A DNA stretch of 6,497 nt from an uncultured Planctomycetaceae bacterium (GCA_937860165.1 CALMBE010000128.1:1-6497), one strand, 5' to 3'; counted from the first letter of the stretch, positions 1 through 6,121 are shown. The notes: a model not told the origin generated them from the sequence alone. Translations and numbers: made by a program.

Positions 1-1
1 C

Positions 2-142
2 CGCAGGGCCAGCTTGGCCATGATGTTCAAGCTCGCCCAGGCCGCTCAGAAACGCCGACGAAGACTCCACGGACATCAACACATCGTTCATCTCGTGAAA
101 GGGATTCCGTTCGTCAACGGCACCATGCAGTACGCCGCCTAA
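2..142 (+). CDS. IS256-family (mutator-type) transposase, C-terminal end only
   Basis: The reading frame is open from the window edge to TAA at 140-142 and gives 46 residues. The pattern is Arg-Arg-Ala-Ser-Leu-Ala-Met-Met-Phe-Lys-Leu, then Ala-Gln-Lys followed by an Arg run, then a Val-Lys-Gly-x-Pro-Phe-Val-Asn-Gly segment just before the stop. This matches the usual ending of IS256-family transposases (an Ala-rich helix with a Phe-Lys-Leu and Gln-(K/R)-x-(W/R)-(R/K) core, then a Gly-x-x-Phe-x-(D/N)-Gly hairpin). The catalytic DDE residues would lie upstream of the window, so whether the element is intact cannot be judged. The 15-bp inverted repeat at 161-175 starts 18 bases after the stop, where the right terminal repeat of such an element is expected. 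The family call rests on pattern recall without a search. Confidence 0.6.
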   Translation, partial: RRASLAMMFKLAQAAQKRRRRLHGHQHIVHLVKGIPFVNGTMQYAA

Positions 143-160
143 AGATTCCTAGAACACAAC

Positions 161-175
161 TATTGACAATAGCTC
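161..175. repeat. Left copy of a 15-bp inverted repeat (probable IS256-type right end)
   Basis: The sequence TATTGACAATAGCTC is the exact reverse complement of 1965-1979. Its core is itself a dyad, CTATTG-A-CAATAG at 160-172. It lies just after the IS256-type transposase stop, so it is most simply the right terminus of that element. The matching sequence 1.8 kb away would then be the left terminus of a second copy. Confidence 0.6.
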
Positions 176-257
176 GTCTTCGAGTTTCATGGATGGTTAA
201 ATGGGGCAAATGAAAAACATGTCCTCCCGAGGAGATACTGCAGGCTTAATACGGAAG

Positions 258-1943
258 TCACAAAACGCTTTGATCGCGCAGGAAGCTCAGGCTACGCGGG
301 GGCATTCTAAGGATCAGGCTATGGTCACGTATTTTGGGTGGACTTCCTTGGAGAGTATGTTGCGGCATTGTCGCATCATAATACTCCCATACGAGTGAGT
401 CCGGTAACGAATTGGCTGGAAAGAATACCTCAACGTCACGAACGCTGGCGTAGAGATTGACGAGCCCGATTCTCCACTTGCCACTCTCGCTTCTGGCCGC
501 TATGGCATAGACGCCTTTGCCTGGGCGGGTAGGGTCCTGAACTTCAACATGGTGGACTGTAGATCCTCGCGGTAAGTTGGTGTTAATAAGTCTCTGGGGT
601 TCAAAGGTCTGAGGGACCTTTATAAATTTGGCTCCCTGCTTCATGGCAGTGATGATGGGAGTTGTCGTTTCGGCGGTCACCTCTGTTGCCACTGGCGGGT
701 ACAGTACTCCTTCGACCGAAATGACCCCAAACCCCAAGTAAGGGTGATAGATAGGTTCGAATGACCACCGCTGGGTTCCCGCGAAGCCTGAGTTGTATAA
801 TTCGAACACAAGACAAGCCGCTGAGAGCGTACTAAGAAAAGAGGGCAGTGGATCCGTTGCGCCTTCATTCAACATTCTCCCATATTCCGTGAGACCGACT
901 TCCATCGGCGGCTTCATGCGCTTTATCCGACTTACGAGACCTTTGTAAATCGGATCGAGACTCTGCAATCCTTTCTCGGGAGTAGCCCAGTTGACGACGG
1001 CTCCATAATCTTCTATCGCAAACACATCATAATCTCCATCCTGAGAATCGACGTGTGCAGTGGTCTGAGGAGCAAGGATAGCCACTTGGTCTCGTATTCC
1101 AAGTTTGATTAAGAGTCTTCCTAAAAACTTCGTGTCCTGAAACCCGTCAACGTTAGTCCATTGAACGTCCGGCTCCACATAGAGCGATACTTGCTTAATG
1201 CATGTGTACTTGCGATTCTTGAGTAAATGGTAGGTGGTCGCTGCCAAGTTCTCTGCGAGCTCACGTGTGTCGATCGGTTCATCCTTAGGTCGCGTCCACA
1301 ACTCGGGGAATCCTTTGGAGACCGCCTCCTTACTCAACCAGCCGGTCAACCGATCCGCATTATAGTCGTGATTGGATCGAAGATAGGTATAGGTCAGAGT
1401 CACATCGATGCCATTGGCTTGGGAATAATCTAGCAGTTTGTACAGACTCTTCAGCTTAGGGGAATCAAACGTGAAGGCATCCCAGTTGATGATTTCAGGA
1501 TCATTATTGTCATTACGGGGTTCCGTGTCTCCATAATACAAATCTGCTCTTATCCAATCGCCCCCGGACTCCCCTAGCAGCTTGAAGTACGAATTCCACT
1601 GTTCGTCAGTCCACGTGAGCCGGAATCGCGGGATGTATTGCTGCCACCAAAAATCCCAGGTACTCCATCCTGTACCAAGTGTGATCGCACCGACCTGGGC
1701 TTCCGAAATAGTGACGGCAACATGAGGAACGACCGGTGCCGCATAACCGCTTACCATTGTAAATGTCAGGACAAGGAGCACTCTGAAGGCTGACTTTCCA
1801 TGCATCATCAGGTTCCGTATGTAGACAAAGAATCGGTCATAAACCGTTGGTCGGGTCATCACGTCAAACAAGTAAATGGCCAGCAGTCCTACTATTATGT
1901 AAGCTCCCATTATTGGCCAAAATATTTCGGCCCACGTCTTCAA
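258..1943 (-). CDS. Putative exported/membrane-anchored glycoside hydrolase (clan GH-A-like TIM barrel)
   Basis: The 561-residue frame begins at a TTG codon (1943), the only usual start after an upstream in-frame TAG. There is no clear Shine-Dalgarno at TTG, at ATG codon 12 (1910) or at ATG codons 47/48 (1805/1802). Residues 12-27 form a hydrophobic membrane-type segment. Residues 53-69 form a second one ending Gly-Tyr-Ala-Ala-Pro, which would be an ordinary signal peptide if translation starts at codon 47 or 48. The body reads like a (beta/alpha)8 hydrolase: an aromatic-rich entry (GTGWSTWDFWW, 90-100), a Trp-Ile-Arg-Ala-Asp strand (130-134), and Leu-Tyr-Val-Glu-Pro-Asp at 254-259. Val-Gly-Leu-Thr-Glu-Tyr-Gly lies at 349-355. 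By analogy with clan GH-A, Glu257 (strand 4) and Glu353 (strand 7) are the candidate acid/base and nucleophile. A beta-rich tail (about 440-555) resembles the accessory sandwich of GH30/GH39-like enzymes. The exact family and substrate are unknown. Neighbours are transposase remnants on both sides, so recent mobility is likely. Confidence 0.6.
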   Translation of the reverse strand: MKTWAEIFWPIMGAYIIVGLLAIYLFDVMTRPTVYDRFFVYIRNLMMHGKSAFRVLLVLTFTMVSGYAAPVVPHVAVTISEAQVGAITLGTGWSTWDFWWQQYIPRFRLTWTDEQWNSYFKLLGESGGDWIRADLYYGDTEPRNDNNDPEIINWDAFTFDSPKLKSLYKLLDYSQANGIDVTLTYTYLRSNHDYNADRLTGWLSKEAVSKGFPELWTRPKDEPIDTRELAENLAATTYHLLKNRKYTCIKQVSLYVEPDVQWTNVDGFQDTKFLGRLLIKLGIRDQVAILAPQTTAHVDSQDGDYDVFAIEDYGAVVNWATPEKGLQSLDPIYKGLVSRIKRMKPPMEVGLTEYGRMLNEGATDPLPSFLSTLSAACLVFELYNSGFAGTQRWSFEPIYHPYLGFGVISVEGVLYPPVATEVTAETTTPIITAMKQGAKFIKVPQTFEPQRLINTNLPRGSTVHHVEVQDPTRPGKGVYAIAARSESGKWRIGLVNLYASVRDVEVFFPANSLPDSLVWEYYDATMPQHTLQGSPPKIRDHSLILRMPPRSLSFLRDQSVL

Positions 1944-1964
1944 ATAGAAGCTTACAGGATGACA

Positions 1965-1979
1965 GAGCTATTGTCAATA
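1965..1979. repeat. Right copy of the 15-bp inverted repeat
   Basis: GAGCTATTGTCAATA is a 15/15 reverse-complement match to 161-175. It overlaps a second dyad, GTCAAT-A-ATTGAC (1973-1985). It lies 22 bases upstream of the TTG start of the hydrolase gene. It is read here as the left terminus of a second, mostly deleted IS copy, or as the outer end of the IS1182-like element to its right. The sequence alone does not separate these. Confidence 0.55.
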
Positions 1980-2146
1980 ATTGACGGGGCGGCAAAAAGG
2001 CTCGGCGAATCTGGGTCGGCTGGCGCGTTCTCGGGATTTGTCACCGCAATCGTTCGATGAATTCCTACTGGATCCAACAAGTTCTGAAGGCCGTTTGAGG
2101 TGGTCACTCGCTGTCGACGAGCGAACACATCGCCAGCCTTTCCAGC
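1980..2146. other. Non-coding IS-end debris between hydrolase and IS1182-like transposase
   Basis: No convincing gene is seen here. The stretch follows the transposase stop (2147-2149 on the minus strand) and runs to the inverted repeat at 1965-1979. It is therefore probably the downstream terminal region of the IS1182-like element, or the left terminal region of a deleted IS256-like copy. The open frames crossing it show no recognisable protein. Confidence 0.4.
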
Positions 2147-2795
2147 TTACCCAATTGCGGCTCGATAGGCCGCCACGCGGTGAATGTTCAGCCCTAAGGC
2201 GCGGAGCATGGCTGTGTAAGTCACCTTCGCTATGCCGCGAATGCGAAGCTTGGCCATGCCCATCTGGTGTTTGAATCGCGACATGGTCGCCTCAATCCCC
2301 GCTCGCCAACGATAACGCTCACGAAAGGCTTCGCTCGCATCTTCCAGTCGCCGTCGTCGTTGTCGCACGCGGTCGTGCGTATACTGCCAGCGACGTTCTC
2401 GGCGACCGCTGGCTGCGGCGGGACAATTTCCTTGGCGCGGACAACTCGCGCACGCAACTGGGTCCAACAGCACTTGCAGGCGAACTTCCGCGACGCTTGT
2501 TTCCACCGGCGATTGTCCCAGGGGACAGCGTAGAACCAGTCCTTGTTCATCCAACTCGAAGTCTTCCAGCGTGAGCTTGCCTTGCCTCGTTCCCTTGGCC
2601 GGCATCGACGGCGAAACGATCTCCACGTCACGTTCGCGCCCCTTCCGCAAACAGTCGTTGGAGCCGTAGTGCGAATCGGCAAGCAGTTCCTTTGGCTTCA
2701 CGCCGCGCTGATCCGCGTCCTCGAGCGCCGGTTCCAAGGCGTCCTGGTCGTGCATCGTCAGCTGGTCGACCGCGACATGCGGGAGTCCGAGGATC
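2147..2795 (-). pseudogene. IS1182-like DDE transposase, N-terminus missing
   Basis: About 215 residues of the C-terminal half are open, ending in TAA at 2149-2147. Recognisable elements in order are: a Val-Ala-Val-Asp-Gln-Leu stretch near the junction, Leu-Leu-Ala-Asp-Ser-His-Tyr-Gly (second catalytic Asp), and a Cys-x2-Cys-x5-Cys cluster (CASCPRQGNC). These are followed by Tyr-Arg-Trp-Arg-Ala-Gly-Ile-Glu-Ala-Thr (catalytic Glu) and a Leu-Gly-Leu-Asn-Ile-His-Arg-Val-Ala tail. This order fits IS1182-type transposases. The N-terminal domain and first catalytic Asp are absent: upstream of about 2795 the frame runs into an unrelated secreted-protein gene in another frame. The fragment should be inactive. 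It looks more GC-rich than the hydrolase gene beside it. The junction is placed by where transposase-like sequence stops and could be off by some 15 bases. Confidence 0.75.
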
Positions 2796-2799
2796 GTTC

Positions 2800-3212
2800 G
2801 GAAAGAGGGGGTTTTCCATGAATCCATCGAACTGACCGGGGATCCCCAAGATAGGTCCAAATTCATCGGTGACGAGATAAAGGTCTTGCCAGGAATTACC
2901 GCTGAGATTGGTGATGCGAATCGTCCAATCGTTCTGGACGCCATCATCGGAATCACACTCGAAGTAGGTGGGATTTGTACTTGGCGTGGCCGATACTCCG
3001 ATGCGTTCGTTGGCTGGGAAAGGTTGGGCCGCGGTGCCGGTCCCCAGTTCGTGGGTCAGGTGGAAATTCGGCGGCAACAGCGGGCCATCGCAACGCATGG
3101 GGTCGGGATGGAAAATGCCATTCATGGGGACTGCCAAGGTGTTGGATATCGCTGCAAGTGAGAAAGCCAAAGTCAGGAGCAGGAACGAGCAAAGTGATCT
3201 GAGAGTTTTCAT
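2800..3212 (-). pseudogene. Truncated secreted protein gene (probable former PEP-CTERM protein)
   Basis: Translation starts at ATG 3212-3210, preceded by AAGGA with a 7-base spacer. The first 28 residues are a signal peptide: Lys/Arg early, a Leu/Ala-rich core (10-21) and a Leu-Ala-Val-Pro junction. The mature part has Asp-Gly-Val-Gln-Asn-Asp-Trp-Thr-Ile-Arg-Ile-Thr-Asn-Leu-Ser-Gly (90-105) and a Trp-Gln-Asp-Leu-Tyr-Leu-Val-Thr-Asp strand. That style is common in extracellular planctomycete proteins carrying PEP-CTERM tails. After about residue 137 the sequence becomes out-of-frame transposase and stops at 2628, giving a 194-codon chimeric frame. The C-terminal half, and any sorting tail, is lost. 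It follows the 413-residue PEP-CTERM gene by 81 bases and was probably the last gene of the same unit. A former PEP-CTERM tail is inferred from context, not seen. Confidence 0.7.
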
Positions 3213-3293
3213 AATGGGGTCCTTTCGAGAAGCGGTGTAGAAATAGTGATTGAAAATGGTTTCAAACGGATACCGAGGAACAGTGCGGTCGCA

Positions 3294-4535
3294 TTAAACA
3301 CAAAGCGACTGGGAATAATCCCACAAGGAAAAGTGACGGCGACACAACAGGGCAATCACGCTGCCGGCAGCCAGAGTCAAGCAAGCGGGTTCGGGGATCA
3401 TCTGCTGCTGCACGTCGAGTCCGTCTAGGTCGTCTCCAAGGCCTTTGAACGTAGCGGCGATGCCAAACGTGCGGACCGTTACCAAACCCAATGCCTCAGC
3501 CGTCACAAAGATTCCGGGCAAACCACCAGGAGTGGTCGGGGGCATGAGAATGTCCCCTTCTTCGATCGGCAATCCCATGAACGAATCAATCTGGCCAATC
3601 ACCTGCGAACCACGCCGCACCGAGAAGAGCAACATATCGTCGATACCATTCGTCCAACTGTAGGGTGCAGTCGATGGGGTGAAGACACCATCGCCATTTT
3701 CCCGCAGCACCAGGGCATCGAGGTCGTCGTGGTCGGGACCAGACTGGTCGAGTCCCAAGGAAGCCGCCGAGGCAAAAACCGTGGGGGGGATACCCGGAAT
3801 CACAGAGACCAATACATCGCCGCTCACAAAGCTATTGGCAACCGCGGAACCTTGGTTGGCGAATGTTCCTTCAAAGGGGTCCGAATACTGGGCGTCGAGC
3901 GAGAAGTAGATCGGTGTGCTCAAGGTCTGGCCAAAGATCACTACGGGTGGGGCTTGATCCAAGTCCCAAGCGTCGAGGTTATCGCCAGGATCTGGACCGT
4001 TAATGGTGGGTGGATTCGGCTCGACCAGATTTAAACCGGGAGCCAGGAATGGTGTAAAACCACCATTTCCATCGTAGAGCCCGACGTTCGAGCCAGCATA
4101 GGGAAAAACGGGCCCCGGTGCCTGGTTCGAGGCATAAATATCGGCCGAGGCTTCCTGGGCACCAAAGGCACCTTCCGTGGTGACCGAAGGAAATGCCACC
4201 CCAGGCCGTCCGATGGCGAATTCATCCACCGAGAATGTCCAACTGTGCTGCACACCGGGTGCGGCGACCAGCAGGGGCTCGGTGCCGTAGGACAGGGCAT
4301 CGACTTCCGCACGGGCACCCGGGACGGAAGCTACCCCGAGGGCAAACACAGACACTGCAACCGCAGGAGGGGGAATGGTTCCGGTGCCAGTTGGGGTTAA
4401 TATATCACCTTCGCTGACAGATCCCGGTGCGGTGGGGCCTTGCACATCGATCGAGTAAGTTGGCTGGGCTTGTGCTCGATTGAGTAGCAGTAGGAAAGTT
4501 AAACATGCGAGCGAGATTCTAGAAAATGTGTTCAT
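3294..4535 (-). CDS. PEP-CTERM sorting-domain protein with repeated GD(I/V)L / D-x-LD(A/G) modules
   Basis: ATG at 4535-4533 is preceded by AGGAGA with a 6-base spacer. The product is 413 residues. Residues 1-23 are a signal peptide ending Ala-Gln-Ala. The body carries Gly-Asp-(Ile/Val)-(Leu) at 43-46, 239-242 and 327-330, each followed by a Pro-rich turn and an Ala-x-x-Leu-Gly-(Val/Leu) strand. Acidic Asp-x-Leu-Asp-(Ala/Gly) motifs occur near 185, 270 and 369, with a weaker Glu-Val-Asp-Ala-Leu at 77-81. The protein is therefore internally repetitive. The C-terminus has the PEP-CTERM signal: Ile-Pro-Glu-Pro at 380-383, a hydrophobic segment (386-397), then Cys-Arg-Arg-His. Exosortase is expected to cleave there during export, leaving an extracellular or surface-polysaccharide-associated protein. 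An extra 12 residues follow the Arg pair, which is unusual. The biological role is not recognised. Confidence 0.85.
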   Translation of the reverse strand: MNTFSRISLACLTFLLLLNRAQAQPTYSIDVQGPTAPGSVSEGDILTPTGTGTIPPPAVAVSVFALGVASVPGARAEVDALSYGTEPLLVAAPGVQHSWTFSVDEFAIGRPGVAFPSVTTEGAFGAQEASADIYASNQAPGPVFPYAGSNVGLYDGNGGFTPFLAPGLNLVEPNPPTINGPDPGDNLDAWDLDQAPPVVIFGQTLSTPIYFSLDAQYSDPFEGTFANQGSAVANSFVSGDVLVSVIPGIPPTVFASAASLGLDQSGPDHDDLDALVLRENGDGVFTPSTAPYSWTNGIDDMLLFSVRRGSQVIGQIDSFMGLPIEEGDILMPPTTPGGLPGIFVTAEALGLVTVRTFGIAATFKGLGDDLDGLDVQQQMIPEPACLTLAAGSVIALLCRRHFSLWDYSQSLCV

Positions 4536-4555
4536 TGGTGTTCTCCTAAAAAGGT

Positions 4556-4583
4556 GTAAGTAGTAAGTCGTAAGTAATTAGTC
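4556..4583. repeat. Heptamer tandem repeat just upstream of a Shine-Dalgarno
   Basis: Four consecutive 7-base units read GTAAGTA, GTAAGTC, GTAAGTA, ATTAGTC on the plus strand; the last is degenerate. The array sits 10 bases upstream of the AGGAGA of the 413-residue PEP-CTERM gene (minus strand), inside its 5' leader. Copy-number change here would alter leader length, not the reading frame. Confidence 0.6.
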
Positions 4584-4588
4584 ACGAG

Positions 4589-4609
4589 CCGGGTAGCGTA
4601 AGCCCCCGG
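4589..4609 (+). repeat. REP-like palindrome with GTAA tetraloop
   Basis: The 21-base element pairs CCGGG with CCCGG (outer stem) and GC with GC (inner stem) around a GTAA loop, which as RNA is a GNRA tetraloop when read on the plus strand. It lies between the stop of the 216-residue PEP-CTERM gene (4630) and the start of the next gene. There is no T-run after the stem on either strand, so a rho-independent terminator is unlikely. It looks like a repetitive extragenic palindrome. Its multi-copy nature is inferred from its form and cannot be shown here. Confidence 0.5.
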
Positions 4610-4629
4610 AGCAATCCAGGGCAATCGCT

Positions 4630-5280
4630 CTAGTCGCAAACACGTCGACGCAAGGCGAAAAGAACAACCACACAACCCGCGGCGAGGCTCAGGCTTGCGG
4701 GCTCGGGAATCAGGTTGTACTTGCCCCTGATGTTGTCCACCCGCAGGCCAGTTGGGCCGCCCGCGTTGTTTAGGCGGAATTCCAAGACGTTCGGACCGAA
4801 GACGAACCCGCTATTCACCATGAACGGGACAAGAACTGGGCTGAATCCACCACTCACTTGGCCCTGGGGAGTTCCATTGAGCCAGATGTCCAAGCTCCAG
4901 TCATCGGTACCCCAGTCCCCGGTAATCATGGCCGTGCTCAGGTTGGCATTGGAGGGCAAGTTAAATGTCGTCTCGTAGTGGTAAGCTCCTGCCGGGCCTT
5001 GGCTCGAAATGGTGGGGCCGATCCAGCGAGAAAACGGCGAATTGTTTGGGACCCAAGGTCCAAATGGGTAATTCGTGTCGTCGATAGCAACTGGGGTAAA
5101 AGGACCCGAGGGAGAAGTATTTACGAAATAGTGGGCGTCGGGCTGGCCTGCTGCCAGGTAATTGGCACTGCTACCCAGCCCCGTGTTAAACAAGCCCGCG
5201 ATTGGCACCGCAGAAGCGGAGTGTACTGCGGCCACACAGCTCAGAACCAGAGCCAGCAGGGTGAGATGAATTTTAGACAT
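4630..5280 (-). CDS. PEP-CTERM sorting-domain protein, jelly-roll-like extracellular module
   Basis: The start is taken at ATG 5280-5278 because AAGGA lies 8 bases upstream and the signal peptide begins right there. A longer in-frame extension to 5394 adds only an Arg-rich non-signal stretch. The product is 216 residues. Residues 1-24 are a signal peptide (Ser-Ala-Ser-Ala | Val). The body has Gly-Leu-Phe-Asn-Thr-Gly, Asp-Ala-His-Tyr, Ser-Arg-Trp-Ile-Gly-Pro and Thr-Asp-Asp-Trp-Ser-Leu-Asp-Ile-Trp-Leu-Asn-Gly. It closes with Asn-Val-Leu-Glu-Phe-Arg-Leu-Asn-Asn and Gly-Leu-Arg-Val-Asp. This is a beta-sandwich pattern seen in many PEP-CTERM proteins of planctomycetes and verrucomicrobia, resembling galactose-binding-like folds. 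The tail is Ile-Pro-Glu-Pro (191-194), a hydrophobic segment, then Leu-Arg-Arg-Arg with three residues after. Carbohydrate binding is a possibility, not shown. Confidence 0.88.
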   Translation of the reverse strand: MSKIHLTLLALVLSCVAAVHSASAVPIAGLFNTGLGSSANYLAAGQPDAHYFVNTSPSGPFTPVAIDDTNYPFGPWVPNNSPFSRWIGPTISSQGPAGAYHYETTFNLPSNANLSTAMITGDWGTDDWSLDIWLNGTPQGQVSGGFSPVLVPFMVNSGFVFGPNVLEFRLNNAGGPTGLRVDNIRGKYNLIPEPASLSLAAGCVVVLFALRRRVCD

Positions 5281-5348
5281 GGTGTGTTTCCTTGTTTCAA
5301 AATGGAATTGGAGTAGTAACGTGGGACCAACCAACGGTGGTGTCCTGT

Positions 5349-5546
5349 TCAGCCTTCTTCGTGACGTGAAACGTGGCGGCCTAGTCCGCGCCATTTTTCC
5401 TGGCGGCGGGCAGCCCGATGACTCGAGCCATCGCGGGAGACGGGCATCCGGCCCTGCCGATTACGGCGAATCCGTTCAAACGAAACGCAATCGTCGAGAC
5501 TTGTGAAAAAGCCATTCTCGATTTCCTGGATATCTAACGTGGACAT
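5349..5546 (-). CDS. Small basic protein of unknown function (65 aa)
   Basis: ATG at 5546-5544 has a strong AAGGAG 8 bases upstream, the best reason to believe the gene. The 65-residue product has an acidic N-terminal third (Met-Ser-Thr-Leu-Asp-Ile-Gln-Glu-Ile-Glu-Asn-Gly-Phe-Phe) with one Cys at about 20. The C-terminal two-thirds is rich in Arg and His. There is no signal peptide, membrane segment or known domain, so it would be cytoplasmic. It lies 81 bases after the receiver gene and 68 bases before the first PEP-CTERM gene, co-oriented with both. The basic half could suit RNA or DNA binding, but that is speculation. It could also be a leader peptide or the stub of a decayed gene. Confidence 0.5.
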   Translation of the reverse strand: MSTLDIQEIENGFFTSLDDCVSFERIRRNRQGRMPVSRDGSSHRAARRQEKWRGLGRHVSRHEEG

Positions 5547-5627
5547 GGGAGTTACTCCTTGTGAGTGATGAGTAAATTCGAGGTGTGGGGATGTTTGAAA
5601 GTGGAACGTAAGCCAAGGAACGCACAA

Positions 5628-6041
5628 TTAGCTGGGGGCATGTGAGGGGCCCGCCCGCACCGAACTCCGCGAAAGGGTCGTCTGACAAAGCTCCAACCAA
5701 TTACGATTGGCCGGTTTGCTCAGATAACCGGCGGCACCGGTCGAGCGCGCCAAGATTTCGTCTTGGGCTGAATACTGGTCACTGACCAGATAAAAAAGCG
5801 TCCGAGGCCGAGTGGCTTTCACGATTTGCAGAAGTTCGATCCCCGACATGTCGGGTAAGTGTAAATTCGTGATCCACAGTCGTGCCGAGGAACCCGCCGC
5901 TATCTGCAAGGCTTGGTGACCATCGTAGGCCTGCTGATAGTTCAGCCCCGCTGCGACGAGAGCTTGTAGCAAGGGTCGATAGGTTTCTTCTTCGGCATCG
6001 ACCACCATCAAGTCGACGCATTCCGAAATGTTGACGATCAT
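5628..6041 (-). CDS. Stand-alone response-regulator receiver domain, degenerate phosphosite (pseudo-receiver)
   Basis: ATG 6041-6039 is chosen because GGAGGT lies 7 bases upstream; a longer in-frame start at 6074 has no such signal. The 137-residue product is a single receiver (CheY-like) domain with a short Ser-rich tail and no output domain. Visible landmarks are: strand 1 Leu-Met-Val-Val-Asp (11-15), strand 3 Leu-Trp-Ile-Thr-Asn-Leu-His-Leu-Pro-Asp-Met-Ser-Gly (55-67), Ser87 at the Thr/Ser switch position, and Lys109 in Leu-Ser-Lys-Pro. The phospho-acceptor position is Asn59 (AAT at 5867-5865) instead of Asp. The second residue of the acidic pair is Ala16, with Glu17 next. Mg2+ binding and phosphorylation are therefore doubtful. 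It is the first gene behind the sigma-54-type promoter and may act as an adaptor or regulator for the PEP-CTERM genes downstream; that role is inferred. Confidence 0.85.
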   Translation of the reverse strand: MIVNISECVDLMVVDAEEETYRPLLQALVAAGLNYQQAYDGHQALQIAAGSSARLWITNLHLPDMSGIELLQIVKATRPRTLFYLVSDQYSAQDEILARSTGAAGYLSKPANRNWLELCQTTLSRSSVRAGPSHAPS

Positions 6042-6106
6042 CGTTAGCACCTCCGGCTTTAGGGTGTGACTCACACGAGCCGCACATGGAATTGCCGATG
6101 ACTAAC

Positions 6107-6121
6107 GCAACCACGATGCCA
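6107..6121 (-). promoter_or_regulatory. Sigma-54 (RpoN) promoter
   Basis: Read on the minus strand: TGGCAT (6121-6116), five bases CGTGG, TTGC (6110-6107). The GG and GC doublets have the required spacing of sigma-54 -24/-12 elements (consensus TGGCAYG-N4-TTGCW). Ten of the twelve defined positions match. The predicted transcription start is about 6095, giving a leader of roughly 55 bases before the receiver ATG at 6041, with the Shine-Dalgarno in between. Confidence 0.7.

Noticed and set aside
601..868. Minus-strand open frames inside the hydrolase gene
   Set aside because: They are out-of-frame shadows with no start signals and no recognisable protein, while the hydrolase frame shows clear protein features.
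2230..2821. Other long open frames over the IS1182-like transposase on both strands
   Set aside because: High GC content keeps alternative frames open; only the 2147-2795 minus frame shows the transposase motifs.
3250..3265. Hairpin TTGAAA-ATGG-TTTCAA between the 413-residue gene and the truncated gene
   Set aside because: The stem is short and AT-rich with no following U-run, so a terminator or regulatory role is not supported.
5281..5394. Longer N-terminus for the 216-residue PEP-CTERM protein (start at 5394)
   Set aside because: It would place an Arg/Pro-rich stretch before a textbook signal peptide. The internal ATG at 5280 has the Shine-Dalgarno.
5370..5480. Possible structured RNA (riboswitch-like) in the GC-rich stretch upstream of the first PEP-CTERM gene
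   Set aside because: I looked for conserved cyclic-di-GMP and cobalamin riboswitch core motifs and found none; the stretch is better explained as the 65-codon ORF.
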